Notes under the pieces: generated by a model
The model's input: the letters and a program-made list of their open reading frames with translations, nothing else
What the model was told of the DNA's origin: nothing
Databases searched by the model: none
Shown here: one piece after another, positions 33,951-43,386 of the stretch
Layout: every line of letters starts with the position of its first letter
How positions within the stretch are numbered: the stretch's first letter is position 1
Assembly: GCA_003994795.1 (NCBI GenBank)
Contig: AP018269.1
Span: 5,581,254 to 5,645,253, forward strand
Length of the DNA stretch: 64,000 nt
Reading direction: 5' to 3'
DNA from: Cylindrospermum sp. NIES-4074
GTDB lineage: Bacteria; Cyanobacteriota; Cyanobacteriia; Cyanobacteriales; Nostocaceae
Translations under genes and position numbers: made by a program

Positions 33951-35060
33951 ATGTTTACAGGTAAAAACTCTCGTAAGAAATTAAATATTTTACAAATTTT
34001 TCGCGGTATTGCCGCAATTTTAGTTCTACTTGTCCACGGAAATGCTCTTTTTAAGATTAATCTAAAACAAAACTTTATATTTAATATTTTTACATTTGGT
34101 TTTGCTGGAGTTGATTTCTTCTTTGTACTCAGTGGCTTTATCATTTTTTATATTCATCAAAATGATATTGGGAAAAAATATAGGTTTAAAGATTTTATTT
34201 TTAAACGTTTTTTACGAGTTTATCCAATATACTGGGTAATTCTAATACCCAGATTATTATTTGCTGGAAAAGAGATCAATTTTCTGATATGTCTCAGTTC
34301 TTTTACTCTATTTCCCTATCCTAGCCCTCCGATAGTTAATGTTAGTTGGACATTAAGCTATGAAATCTTTTTCTACTTAATTTTCAGTCTGTTTATCCTA
34401 AATGGCTTCAAGTATTTAAGTCCATTAATTATTACTTGGATAAGCTTAATATGTATTTATTGGTCGTTGCATTCAGTTAATATATTAACTATTCCTCTAG
34501 ACAATATATTGCTACAATTTATTTTTAGTGGGCATCATTTGGAATTTGTTTTCGGCTGTTTAGCTGCTTACATATTGAACAAATATAGAGTTAGGCAAGG
34601 AACATTAATTTTAACTTTAGGGATAGTTTTATTTTTAATATCCGCTATATTTAATGTCTATCTATTAAAAACAATAGCCAACCCTCATTCAATAGATATA
34701 AACATCTCAGAACATGTGGTGCCAATGAATAGGTTTCCCTTTTTCTATTATGGAATTCCTTCAATGTTAATTATTATCGGTGCTGTAGCTTTAGATTTAA
34801 ATAAAGAAATTAGAGTTCCCAATATCCTCATATACTTGGGTGATGCGTCCTATTCTATATATCTAGTGCATGCTTCTGTGATAAATATTTCAACCAATTT
34901 GATTGCTAAAATGCATTTAGAACAAATGTTTCAAAGTGATATATCCAAAATTGCTATTTTACTAATTGCCTTGATTGCAGGATGCATTTTTCATTCTTAT
35001 ATTGAACAACCCTTACTTACAACCCTTAGAAAAAATATATTCCTTTCTAAAAATAACTAA
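33951..35060 (+). CDS. Acyltransferase 3 family membrane protein
   Basis: 369 residues with about ten hydrophobic helices. N-terminal motif ILQIFRGIAAILVLLVHGNALF (catalytic His region), then GVDFFFVLSGFIIFY, LRVYPIYWV and NVSWTLSYEIFFYL; the C-terminus has SYSIYLVHA. These enzymes O-acetylate exopolysaccharides or lipids across the membrane. GC content is lower than that of its neighbours, hinting at recent gain (inference). SD GAAGGAG precedes the ATG. Confidence 0.92.
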   Translation: MFTGKNSRKKLNILQIFRGIAAILVLLVHGNALFKINLKQNFIFNIFTFGFAGVDFFFVLSGFIIFYIHQNDIGKKYRFKDFIFKRFLRVYPIYWVILIPRLLFAGKEINFLICLSSFTLFPYPSPPIVNVSWTLSYEIFFYLIFSLFILNGFKYLSPLIITWISLICIYWSLHSVNILTIPLDNILLQFIFSGHHLEFVFGCLAAYILNKYRVRQGTLILTLGIVLFLISAIFNVYLLKTIANPHSIDINISEHVVPMNRFPFFYYGIPSMLIIIGAVALDLNKEIRVPNILIYLGDASYSIYLVHASVINISTNLIAKMHLEQMFQSDISKIAILLIALIAGCIFHSYIEQPLLTTLRKNIFLSKNN

Positions 35061-35165
35061 TAAATTTTAACAAAGGAATGCAAAGATATGCACTTTATGA
35101 ACTGTGTAACTATTTAGTCCTCTGAAAGATTTCTATCATACATTAACTTCAAAATGACTCAAACT

Positions 35166-36419
35166 TTATGTAGACAACATAATAGCATTAAAAATTTGTT
35201 TGGAAAACTCTTCACTGGAGTTTTGTTGAACTAGTTTTTGCATTTTCTCGATACTAGTCAACTCTTGTTGGGGAATATCGAGAACTTTCTGCATATTCTT
35301 AGCAATAGCTTCTGGAGATGTTGAATCCAATATCAATCCTAACTGATATTCAAGTGCAAGCTTGCCAATCAACCCATAGTCTGAAGCTAAAACTGGCTTT
35401 TGTGCAGCAGCTGCATGTAATATGATGCCACTCATACCTACATGCTTTTGGTAAAGTACTAATATAAAATCTGAAATTTGAAAGTAGCACGGAACCAGTT
35501 CAAATGAAACAAACTCATCACGAATAATTATTTGGATTGGTAGGCTTTGAGATATTTCTGATAAACGTTCAGTAATTTTTATTTTATCTGAAGAGGCAAT
35601 TTTTCCAATCAAAAGCAAACATATTTGCTTACAAGCTTCCACAGGTAACAATTTAATAGCATCTAAGAGTGGATAGATACCCTTGCGACCATCTATCGCT
35701 CCGAAGAGTAAAAAAACTTGTCTATTGCTCTCAACTTGCAGTTCTGATTTGATCTGTTGACATTTAGCAGCATCAACCTGAAAATCCTCAATCGGATCAG
35801 CTAAGGGAAGAAATTTCACCCTGTTACTAAGTTTATTAAGATACTTTACAGCAAAAGAGTCTAGACAGTAGAGTGTTTTCAATTGAGAATTTTGCAGGGC
35901 ACTAATAAGTAAAAATTTACGTACCCATTGCTCAAGCGTATCTTTCCAATTAGGGGCGTAATTCGGAAAGGTTTTGTAATGGAATGTAGGTCGGAAATAA
36001 ATCCCTGAAAATGGGCATGGTGCCTTTTCTCCAAGTACTAAAGGTAGTTGAAAAGTGTCAAAATATAAGAGCACAGAATGACTTGCCTGTAGGTGTTTAG
36101 AGTATTTACAGAAAAGATGCCATTCTCGAAAAACTCTCTGCTTTGAGTTCGGCAGCTTTTTCCAACTAGTGTATTCATCCTCAGTAATTGGCACAAATTG
36201 AACGTTTTTATCGTTTGCATTTAACGCCAGATCAACAACTTCGGCGTTAACATTAATAAACTGCGGTGCTACGACGATATATAGGCTGCCTGGTAGTTGC
36301 GTGTGATTCCAATATTCAATTAGATGTCGAATATAGCTGGGATGATGTCCATCTATAGAAAGGTCAAATAGCATTATTTTGTGACCTTTTGTTATGTTTG
36401 AATTTAGATTAAGCTTCAT
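35166..36419 (-). CDS. Glycosyltransferase (GT-B, GT4-like)
   Basis: 417 residues. N-terminal MLFDLSIDGHHPSYIRHLIEYW (substrate-binding loop with HH), C-terminal donor half LFGAIDGRKGIYPLLDAIKLL, LLLIGKIAS, LVLYQKHVGMSGIILHAAAAQKPVLASDYGLIG. The GT4 Glu pair is not strongly conserved, so catalytic status is less certain than for its neighbours. Its start overlaps the stop of the flippase gene by 4 bp, so the two are translationally coupled on the minus strand. Confidence 0.75.
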   Translation of the reverse strand: MKLNLNSNITKGHKIMLFDLSIDGHHPSYIRHLIEYWNHTQLPGSLYIVVAPQFINVNAEVVDLALNANDKNVQFVPITEDEYTSWKKLPNSKQRVFREWHLFCKYSKHLQASHSVLLYFDTFQLPLVLGEKAPCPFSGIYFRPTFHYKTFPNYAPNWKDTLEQWVRKFLLISALQNSQLKTLYCLDSFAVKYLNKLSNRVKFLPLADPIEDFQVDAAKCQQIKSELQVESNRQVFLLFGAIDGRKGIYPLLDAIKLLPVEACKQICLLLIGKIASSDKIKITERLSEISQSLPIQIIIRDEFVSFELVPCYFQISDFILVLYQKHVGMSGIILHAAAAQKPVLASDYGLIGKLALEYQLGLILDSTSPEAIAKNMQKVLDIPQQELTSIEKMQKLVQQNSSEEFSKQIFNAIMLST

Positions 36420-37777
36420 AGTTTAAATCGCGATAATATATATAGTTTAAATTTTGATAATAGAGAAATTGATAGTAATAAAAGTTCTGCTGGATGTAAC
36501 CAAGATATCCACTGTTTTACAGGGATATGTAGGCGTTTCATACCAAAAAATATGAAAAGAAGACTAGCTGCGTATCCTATATTGCCTACAATAGCTCCTG
36601 GTAAATTCCATAAATTTGCTCCAATGAATATCAAAAGCAGCGCTAATGTGCCAGATATGATATTAATCACCATAGATATATTGGCTGCACCTGACCCTAA
36701 TAGTATGAAGTAGCCAACTGCATTAACAGAGTACAGCGAATAAACAACTGTTGCAGCACGGAATGCCAGTGCATATTCATCAGTAGCAGCTTTTCCAAAC
36801 AGGATATTGATTAAAATAGGTGTGAGGATGAATAGTGATCCCCCCAATCCCAATACAAATACTACATTAACCTGAAATGCTCGCTTGATTTGTAGTTCTA
36901 GCTCTGTACGACTACCTTCTAATAGCCCACTCAGCTGGGGTAATAAAGGTTGTATAGCCCCTGCTGAAAAAGAATTGATTTGGATTGTAACACTAGTAAT
37001 TGCAGCATACACACCCAGTAACTTAGGATCAAGTGTACTACCGATGATCACGCGATCGCCCTGTTGGAATAAGGCAGTACCAAGTGATGTCAACCATGTA
37101 GCGGCACTGTAGCGGACGATTTCCAATCCTCTACTATTACTCCATCTAAATTGCGGCTTAAGCTTATGAACCCGTGACCATGCAACCAAGACATGTATAG
37201 ACAATAAGACTATGTTTGTGAGAACTTGCCACTGCATCAGTGCTAAGGTTCGTCCCCCTAACAAAGCTATTGCTATCATTCCCAGATTAGTCAAGCTAAC
37301 CTGAAAAAGGTTGATAAGATTTATCAAGCCATAGCACTGATAGGCTTGCTCTATACCCACCATCACTTGTTGCATTAATTTAGCCCAAAGGACTATTGCA
37401 CCTAACTCTAGGGCTGGTAAGGCTGACACACCATGATGTAATGCCAAGTCTGGAAAAAGCTGAATCATGTCAGGTGAACCCTTCCATAAAATCAGTGCAG
37501 CTAAACTTGCCAATGACAGCATTGCTACGGTTATTACCGTTAATGTTTGAGAAATTCCTTCAGTATCATTTTTAGCTATATCCCGCGATAGAAATACTGT
37601 AGTTGATACAGTTAGCCCTGCCTCTGCTAATCCCACAACCCCAATTACAGTTGAGACAAGTGTCCACACACCATACTCTTCAATACCAATTATACGTATC
37701 AATGCAGGAATAGTCAGGAATGTGAGTCCAGCACGGAGAATGCCACCCACAATATTATATAAGCCGTTTTTCAGCAT
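36416..37777 (-). CDS. Wzx-type polysaccharide flippase (MOP/MATE-like)
   Basis: 453 residues with about 12-14 membrane segments: GLYNIVGGILRAGLTFLTIPALIRIIG, GVWTLVSTVIGVVGLAEAG, ALELGAIVLWAKL, VFVLGLGGSLFILTPILINILFG, ISGTLALLLIFIGANL and others. The start matches the family pattern of a helix plus R-I-x-G-x-x-E-Y-G-V-W. It flips lipid-linked repeat units to the periplasm. First gene of a two-gene minus-strand operon. Confidence 0.9.
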   Translation of the reverse strand: MLKNGLYNIVGGILRAGLTFLTIPALIRIIGIEEYGVWTLVSTVIGVVGLAEAGLTVSTTVFLSRDIAKNDTEGISQTLTVITVAMLSLASLAALILWKGSPDMIQLFPDLALHHGVSALPALELGAIVLWAKLMQQVMVGIEQAYQCYGLINLINLFQVSLTNLGMIAIALLGGRTLALMQWQVLTNIVLLSIHVLVAWSRVHKLKPQFRWSNSRGLEIVRYSAATWLTSLGTALFQQGDRVIIGSTLDPKLLGVYAAITSVTIQINSFSAGAIQPLLPQLSGLLEGSRTELELQIKRAFQVNVVFVLGLGGSLFILTPILINILFGKAATDEYALAFRAATVVYSLYSVNAVGYFILLGSGAANISMVINIISGTLALLLIFIGANLWNLPGAIVGNIGYAASLLFIFFGMKRLHIPVKQWISWLHPAELLLLSISLLSKFKLYILSRFKL

Positions 37778-37924
37778 TTAGTACTCATTGTTAATAGCTA
37801 TAGAGTGGTCAACAATAATTCTATAGAGTAGTAAAAATTTAATCTAAACAAGGAACTGGATTTCCCCTTTTGTCACACTCTTTTATCTGTTTTGAAAGTG
37901 TAAACTAGGTTTTTTTCCTATATT

Positions 37925-39358
37925 CTACATTGGATCAAGTGTTTGGATTGCACCGATGTTTACTGCACGACTGCCACTTTTAGGCATATAGTATGGTGAA
38001 GGCAAACTACCTGAAAATGTCAACTTTGGATCAAAAATGATTGCACCAGATCCCATTGGTTTGACGTTAAAGAAAAGGTTGTTATCTAAACCAACTGATG
38101 CTCCAAATAAGTTGTTAAGTTTCCCAACTGAATTATAGAAAATGTTATTCCGAATTTGCTGGTTGGCAGCTTCTCCTTTCGCAAAATAGAAAAGTGGATC
38201 TTTATAGTTAGCAATATATACCGTGTTGTTAATGAATTTGAAGTTTTCCACTTTGTTGTGAAAATTAACAAGCAAAGCCGGACTCTTTGTGTTTTCAAAG
38301 ATATTGTGGTGAACGTTCAGATTCTTATACTTGTTTCCAAACATAGCAAGAGGATAATAACCACCACGAATATAATTATGGTCAAACTCAATATTGTCGC
38401 TAGCTACTTCGCACGCATAGAAGGGGTTATTGGGCCCATACCAGAGATTATTATGTACTCGGATGCCAGTTGACTTAATATTTGGAGGGGAAGATAAAGA
38501 CACAGTACTGTTAAAGTTAGAATTATAAATTTTGCAATTATAACAGTTGTGATGCCAAAGTTCTAAAGCCATTTGTGGAGTCCAACCATTTGCCCAAGCA
38601 TTCCATTGATCGACTTTAATATCTAAGTTATAAAATCTAACGTTTCTTAAAACACCAGCTTTGCCAGCCGAAGGTCTATTTTTTGGCCAAGCATCACTGA
38701 TTGTGCCAATTCCTTGTCCGCCACGCTTTCTGGTGTCAATGTTCAGGTTATGGAAATCAAAATTTGTTAGATTCCCCAAATCAATAGCATGAGATTGCTT
38801 GCCACCTCCACCTGGGATACGTTTGTTATAGGAACTGTCTGTAATAGTAGTATTGTATATTTGCCCATTAGAAACCCTTTGAATATTGATGGCTGTTTTA
38901 GTGTAGGCATTGAATACCAAATCGTGAATCAGTAATCTACTGCTATCTCTAATATACATGCCTAATTCATAGGCATAATTTTTGCCATTAAATGTAATGC
39001 CACTAATACTGAGGTTTCTGACTCCAACAAGCCAAATTTCCCCTTTGATGGTAGTTGCGTCAATTCCTGCACCAACAAGGTTTACTCCAGAAGGTACTGA
39101 AACCTTGCCGCCTAAATCGAAAGTCCCACGTCCGACTCGAATAGTATTTCCCTGGTCAGGAGGAACAGACGCTAAAGCTTTATTTACGGTACGCCAGGGG
39201 GAGGCTTGTGTACCCTGACCTTGATCAGAGCCTTTAATGTCTACGTAGTAGTCAGCAGCAAGAACGGGCGCAAAGCACCCGCTCAGGAGAAATGTTAGGG
39301 GTAATATCCCTAAAATAGAGGTATTCTTTCCTTTACAATTCCTCGTTCCTGTTGTCAT
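37925..39358 (-). CDS. Right-handed beta-helix (pectin-lyase-like) lipoprotein
   Basis: 477 residues. Lipoprotein signal with lipobox LLSGC (about residues 22-28). DYYVDIKGSDQGQGTQASPWRTVNKAL is the usual cap, followed by repeats of parallel beta-helix coils (VRNLSISGITFNG, LLIHDLVFNA, GQIYNTTITDSS, LRNVRFYNLDI, KIYNSNF). Such proteins bind, cleave or modify exported polysaccharide. Divergent in orientation from the kinase gene and separated from it by tRNA-Gln. Confidence 0.85.
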   Translation of the reverse strand: MTTGTRNCKGKNTSILGILPLTFLLSGCFAPVLAADYYVDIKGSDQGQGTQASPWRTVNKALASVPPDQGNTIRVGRGTFDLGGKVSVPSGVNLVGAGIDATTIKGEIWLVGVRNLSISGITFNGKNYAYELGMYIRDSSRLLIHDLVFNAYTKTAINIQRVSNGQIYNTTITDSSYNKRIPGGGGKQSHAIDLGNLTNFDFHNLNIDTRKRGGQGIGTISDAWPKNRPSAGKAGVLRNVRFYNLDIKVDQWNAWANGWTPQMALELWHHNCYNCKIYNSNFNSTVSLSSPPNIKSTGIRVHNNLWYGPNNPFYACEVASDNIEFDHNYIRGGYYPLAMFGNKYKNLNVHHNIFENTKSPALLVNFHNKVENFKFINNTVYIANYKDPLFYFAKGEAANQQIRNNIFYNSVGKLNNLFGASVGLDNNLFFNVKPMGSGAIIFDPKLTFSGSLPSPYYMPKSGSRAVNIGAIQTLDPM

Positions 39359-39557
39359 GTTGTGACCAATCCCGTTTTTACACTGAGGGCTATCAACAGC
39401 TGACTTATCGGGGCTGGATGTCAGTATACTACGAAAGTAAAATGAGCGATCGCTTATTAGTTTCAGTATAACCTCATTAAACCTTGATCTAGACCCAGAG
39501 AGTTATGGGATAATTACAGGCTGGCTATAGTCCAGGGCAAATAATCTCTAAAAGTAC

Positions 39558-39588
39558 TTGACATTACCCCAGGGTCAACTGCTATATT
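39558..39588 (+). promoter_or_regulatory. Probable promoter of tRNA-Gln
   Basis: TTGACA at 39558-39563 and TATATT at 39583-39588, 19 bp apart, end 17 nt before the mature tRNA. The spacing is slightly long for sigma-70, but both hexamers are close to consensus. Confidence 0.45.
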
Positions 39589-39605
39589 ATCTGAAGTTGA
39601 TTCTT

Positions 39606-39677
39606 TGGGGCGTAGCCAAGTGGTAAGGCAGCGGGTTTTGGTCCCGCCATCCCTAGGTTCGAATCCTAGCGCCCCAG
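39606..39677 (+). tRNA. tRNA-Gln (anticodon UUG)
   Basis: Acceptor TGGGGCG pairs with CGCCCCA, followed by G73. Anticodon arm GCGGG-TTTTGGT-CCCGC gives TTG. T arm CTAGG-TTCGAAT-CCTAG. 72 nt, CCA not encoded. Confidence 0.96.
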
Positions 39678-40261
39678 TTTAATAGATCGAAGGGTAAGTA
39701 AAGCAGCTTGACCTTCAGTACTTTTTTAGCAAATACCCAAAGAAGGCTCACACTGTATCTCGAAGATCACAATGCTGGGGTGAATTTCGGGCGGTGAAGA
39801 AAGTACGTCTGACTGATTCAAACCGTAAGTTTGACGGTGAGAAGGGTGGTTTATAGCCTAGCTCTGGCGAGTCTACAAGCGACGTAATCAGCAATTACTG
39901 TTAAAATGGTGCAAGTGGTTCACGGTATATAATAAGCACCAATGGCTTTGATGTAAGGCGTAAATGAGCCAGTCAATTTATACTGCCTAATGTTACTCTG
40001 ATTAAAGTGTTTCACTCCTAATAAGCCCAGACTTTAAATACTGTAACCAGCTCGATAAGTTTATCAGATAACTGTTTATCAACACTCAAGCAACTCTTGA
40101 GACATTTTGAATTATTTTATTGGTTAATTAAAGAATTGAGCCATTTATCCAAGGTTTGGTAAAAGACAAAGGAATTATGGAGCAATCTGACTAAGTATGT
40201 CAGGATGGAATGGAGTTATTGACCTACATAAATATCTTAGACAACTGAATTTATAACCGTC
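39678..40261. other. Intergenic region between tRNA-Gln and the kinase gene
   Basis: 584 bp without a supported gene. AT-rich towards the kinase start. I find no strong SD before ATG 40262 beyond a weak AACCGTC context, and no clear hairpin. Short stop-broken frames at 39700-39900 give no recognisable protein. Confidence 0.35.
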
Positions 40262-42466
40262 ATGCAAAAGTCACATAAATATCCTCAGACCTCATTACAA
40301 GCCAATTCTACCCAGTTAAATATTGATGAAGATGAGTTAAATCTAGCTCAAATTGGAGCCACTCTGCGCCGCCGATTTTTGTTAATTGCTGGGATAACAT
40401 CTCTAGTAGCAACAGCCGCAGTCTTGAAGACAGAAACAGAGGCTCCTGTTTATCAAGGTACGTTCGAGATTTTAACCAAGCCTGTAACTGGTGAAAATAA
40501 GGCCATAGCCAATCTTCCCCAAATAATCAATTCCCAAGACGAAGTAACATCTTCTGAATCAGTCAAGGAAGTTGATACAACTATCAAAGTATTACGCAGT
40601 CATCGAGTCCTAGATCCTATTGTTGAAAAGCTTCAAGCTTTATATCCGAATATTAGTTACGAAGAAATTTTTCGGCATTTAACTATTGAATCCAAGCAGT
40701 CAAATATTTTAGAAATTGGGTACATTCATCCAGATAAAAAACAAGTTACTGAGGTTTTAAAGTTACTTTCTAATGCTTATCTGAACTATAGTTTAGCAGA
40801 TCGTCAGGCAGATGTAGCTCAGGCAATTGACTTTGTTAATAGACAAAGAAAACCACTAGAACAACGGGTTAAGCTCTGGCAAAATAAACTGCGAGACCTA
40901 CGAGTAGACAATAACCTAATTGACCCAGGACTAAAAGCTCAAGCAGTGTCTAGTCAGATTGCTAATTTTGAACAACAACGAATTGAGAGTCGGGTGCAGC
41001 TAAATCAAATGATAGCTAAGTATGAGGGATTACAGAGGGAATTAGCACAGCAGCTAGGCGAAAGATCTGGTAATTCTCTGCTGAGTGAAAATGGTCGCTA
41101 CCAAAAAATATTGGATCTGCTCCAGTCGGTGGAGGTGGAAATTCAACAGCAGTCTGCCATATTTACGAATGATAATCCAAAAATGGTGACTTTAAAGCAA
41201 AAGAAAGCCAATTTATTGCCTTTGCTGGCTCAAGAAGAGGAGCGGGTGCAAAAGGAGTTTAAAAGCCGCATTCAGGAATTATTAGCGCGTGATAAGTCCT
41301 TGGATGAACAGATAAGAGGTCTCAATAAGGAAGTAAGAAATTTAGCAAACATTAGCCGGAGCTATAATGACGTTCTCCGGGAATTACAAATTGCTACAGA
41401 TGCCTTAAATCAATTTACGACTAAACAACAATCGTTACAGATAGAGAAAGCGCAGAAGCAGCAACCTTGGCAGTTACTTGATCCTAAACTAGCTCTAGTT
41501 AATAATCCTGAAGCAGTCTCAGGTAGTGGCAAAAAGATGTTACCGATTGGGGCGATTATAGGTTTGGTATTGGGTGTAGGTGCAGCTTTAGTTGTGGATA
41601 AACTTAGCAATATTTTTTACTCTTCTCAAGAACTGAAAGATGCTACTAGAGTGCCACTATTAGGGATAGTACCTTTAAGAAAAGACCTTGGAGGAGTGAC
41701 GCAAGATAATCTAGCTAGAGGATTGCAACAAACAGGTCGCACCTCCTTTTTTGAAGTGTTTCGCTCTCTCTATACCAATATTCTGCTTTTGGGTTCAGAT
41801 ACTCCAATTCGCTCTCTTGTTATTAGTTCGGTGGGACAGGGAGATGGGAAGTCTACTGTTGCTATACAGCTAGCACAAGCGGCAGCCGCAATGGGACAAC
41901 GAGTGCTATTGGTGGATGCCAACCTACGTGCTCCCTGCCTCCACAATCGAGTAGGACTAATGAACATTCAGGGATTGACCGATGTCATTTCCCAAGATTT
42001 AGATTGGAACAATGTGATTGAGCGATCGCCTTTAGAAGAAAACCTGTTTGTGATGAGTGCAGGGCCAATTCCACCAGACTCAGTGAGGTTGCTTGCATCT
42101 CAAAAAATGCAGGATTTGATGGTCAACTTGCAAACTACTTTTGATTTAGTGATTTACGACACGCCCCCTCTGCTGGGATTTGCGGACGCTTACCTGCTAG
42201 CGGCTAATACCAATGGTATAGTATTAGTGGCTGGTTTGGGTAAGCTAAAACGTACTGAGCTACACCAAACATTGGAAGAAATTCAAATATCTGGCACTCC
42301 TATTTTAGGGATGATCGCTAATAAGTCCAAAGATGCTATGCCTGCTTCTTATAACTACTATCAGCAGTATTATCAGCAGAACATGAAGCCTGAAAGAATT
42401 GAAGAAGAGGCAGAAACTGAGAATACAGATTCTGTACTAAATTCTTCTTTGAAGAAGCTTAAATAA
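40262..42466 (+). CDS. Wzc-type polysaccharide co-polymerase/BY-kinase with Tyr-rich tail
   Basis: 734 residues. N-terminal Wzz domain with two membrane helices (FLLIAGITSLVATAAV and IGAIIGLVLGVGAALVV), a long periplasmic coiled coil between them, then a kinase domain: Walker A VGQGDGKST (about 524-532), Walker A' VLLVDANLRAP, Walker B DLVIYDTPP. The C-terminus has a Tyr cluster (SYNYYQQYYQQ, about residues 695-706), the usual autophosphorylation site. It controls chain length and export of the exopolysaccharide. Confidence 0.93.
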   Translation: MQKSHKYPQTSLQANSTQLNIDEDELNLAQIGATLRRRFLLIAGITSLVATAAVLKTETEAPVYQGTFEILTKPVTGENKAIANLPQIINSQDEVTSSESVKEVDTTIKVLRSHRVLDPIVEKLQALYPNISYEEIFRHLTIESKQSNILEIGYIHPDKKQVTEVLKLLSNAYLNYSLADRQADVAQAIDFVNRQRKPLEQRVKLWQNKLRDLRVDNNLIDPGLKAQAVSSQIANFEQQRIESRVQLNQMIAKYEGLQRELAQQLGERSGNSLLSENGRYQKILDLLQSVEVEIQQQSAIFTNDNPKMVTLKQKKANLLPLLAQEEERVQKEFKSRIQELLARDKSLDEQIRGLNKEVRNLANISRSYNDVLRELQIATDALNQFTTKQQSLQIEKAQKQQPWQLLDPKLALVNNPEAVSGSGKKMLPIGAIIGLVLGVGAALVVDKLSNIFYSSQELKDATRVPLLGIVPLRKDLGGVTQDNLARGLQQTGRTSFFEVFRSLYTNILLLGSDTPIRSLVISSVGQGDGKSTVAIQLAQAAAAMGQRVLLVDANLRAPCLHNRVGLMNIQGLTDVISQDLDWNNVIERSPLEENLFVMSAGPIPPDSVRLLASQKMQDLMVNLQTTFDLVIYDTPPLLGFADAYLLAANTNGIVLVAGLGKLKRTELHQTLEEIQISGTPILGMIANKSKDAMPASYNYYQQYYQQNMKPERIEEEAETENTDSVLNSSLKKLK

Positions 42467-42615
42467 GCTGAAGAATATCAAATATAACTAAAGCAATTTC
42501 ATGACCAAATCGGCAGTAAAGCCCTACTTGCCAACGGTTGAAAGCAGGATAATCTCAACAATGGAGGAGATAATTCCTGCCAGATTAATTCTCCATATTC
42601 GGCAGAGAGAGAATA

Positions 42616-43095
42616 TTATTTCTCAGGTGATTTAAGAGCCTGATCCAAAACTTGCCGAGCCTGTTCTGCTTTCGATCGGGCTTCTTGATAACGTAGATTA
42701 GCTTGAGCAAAATTTTTGAGAACTTTAAAACCTTCCTTGAGGCGGGAAATTTCTTCTTCGGTTACTGACTGATCTGAAAATAGAACATCAACCGCCTTGC
42801 GAATTTCTAATGCTTCAGTGCGGGACTCCTGAACTTTTAGCTTCAGTGTGGCTAGGTTGCTCAGAACTTGGACGGCTTGTGTAATGGTATCTTCACCGCT
42901 AGCTGTATCAGTGGTTGGTTCTTTAACTTCAATTAATTGTTGAGGGCCAAATCCTTCTTCTAGTTCCGTGGGTAGCTTATCTGCATCCATTAGTTCCATC
43001 AGCTGATCCATTGCTTTTTCACGGGCTTTGGCTGAGTCTTTACCAGGAACAGTGAGGATAATTTCTGGACTTTGAGCGAGAGTGTATTGAACCAT
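42616..43095 (-). CDS. Conserved cyanobacterial protein of unknown function
   Basis: 159 residues from the ATG at 43093-43095 (MVQYTLAQSPEIILTVPGKDSAK); the frame opens 10 codons earlier. Mostly helical and charged: AREKAMDQLMELMDADKL, QAVQVLSNLATLKLKVQ, EEISRLKEGFKVLKNFAQANLRYQEARSKAEQARQVLDQALK. No signal or membrane segment. It converges with the kinase gene. Function unknown; the layout suggests a soluble coiled-coil partner protein. Confidence 0.65.
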   Translation of the reverse strand: MVQYTLAQSPEIILTVPGKDSAKAREKAMDQLMELMDADKLPTELEEGFGPQQLIEVKEPTTDTASGEDTITQAVQVLSNLATLKLKVQESRTEALEIRKAVDVLFSDQSVTEEEISRLKEGFKVLKNFAQANLRYQEARSKAEQARQVLDQALKSPEK

Positions 43096-43386
43096 ATTTA
43101 GGCAGAAAATTTGCTGGTTAACCAAGCCTGGGATAATAATTATAACATTAATTGTGGCGTGCCATTGAATTTTATCTGACCTGTCTATAGAAGTACTGTG
43201 ATGATTAACGCTATCGTTATCTAAGTCAGCTTAATTTTAGCGATCGCCTATATCCAAAAATAGCTATAAATCTAACTTATCCCTCCATCACCAGCAACAG
43301 TCTGTAATATTGAACTTAGACAGTTGTCCAAAATCAAACTTTATACTTAAGAAAGGAAAAGTGAAATTCAACAGGAGAGGAGAGCA

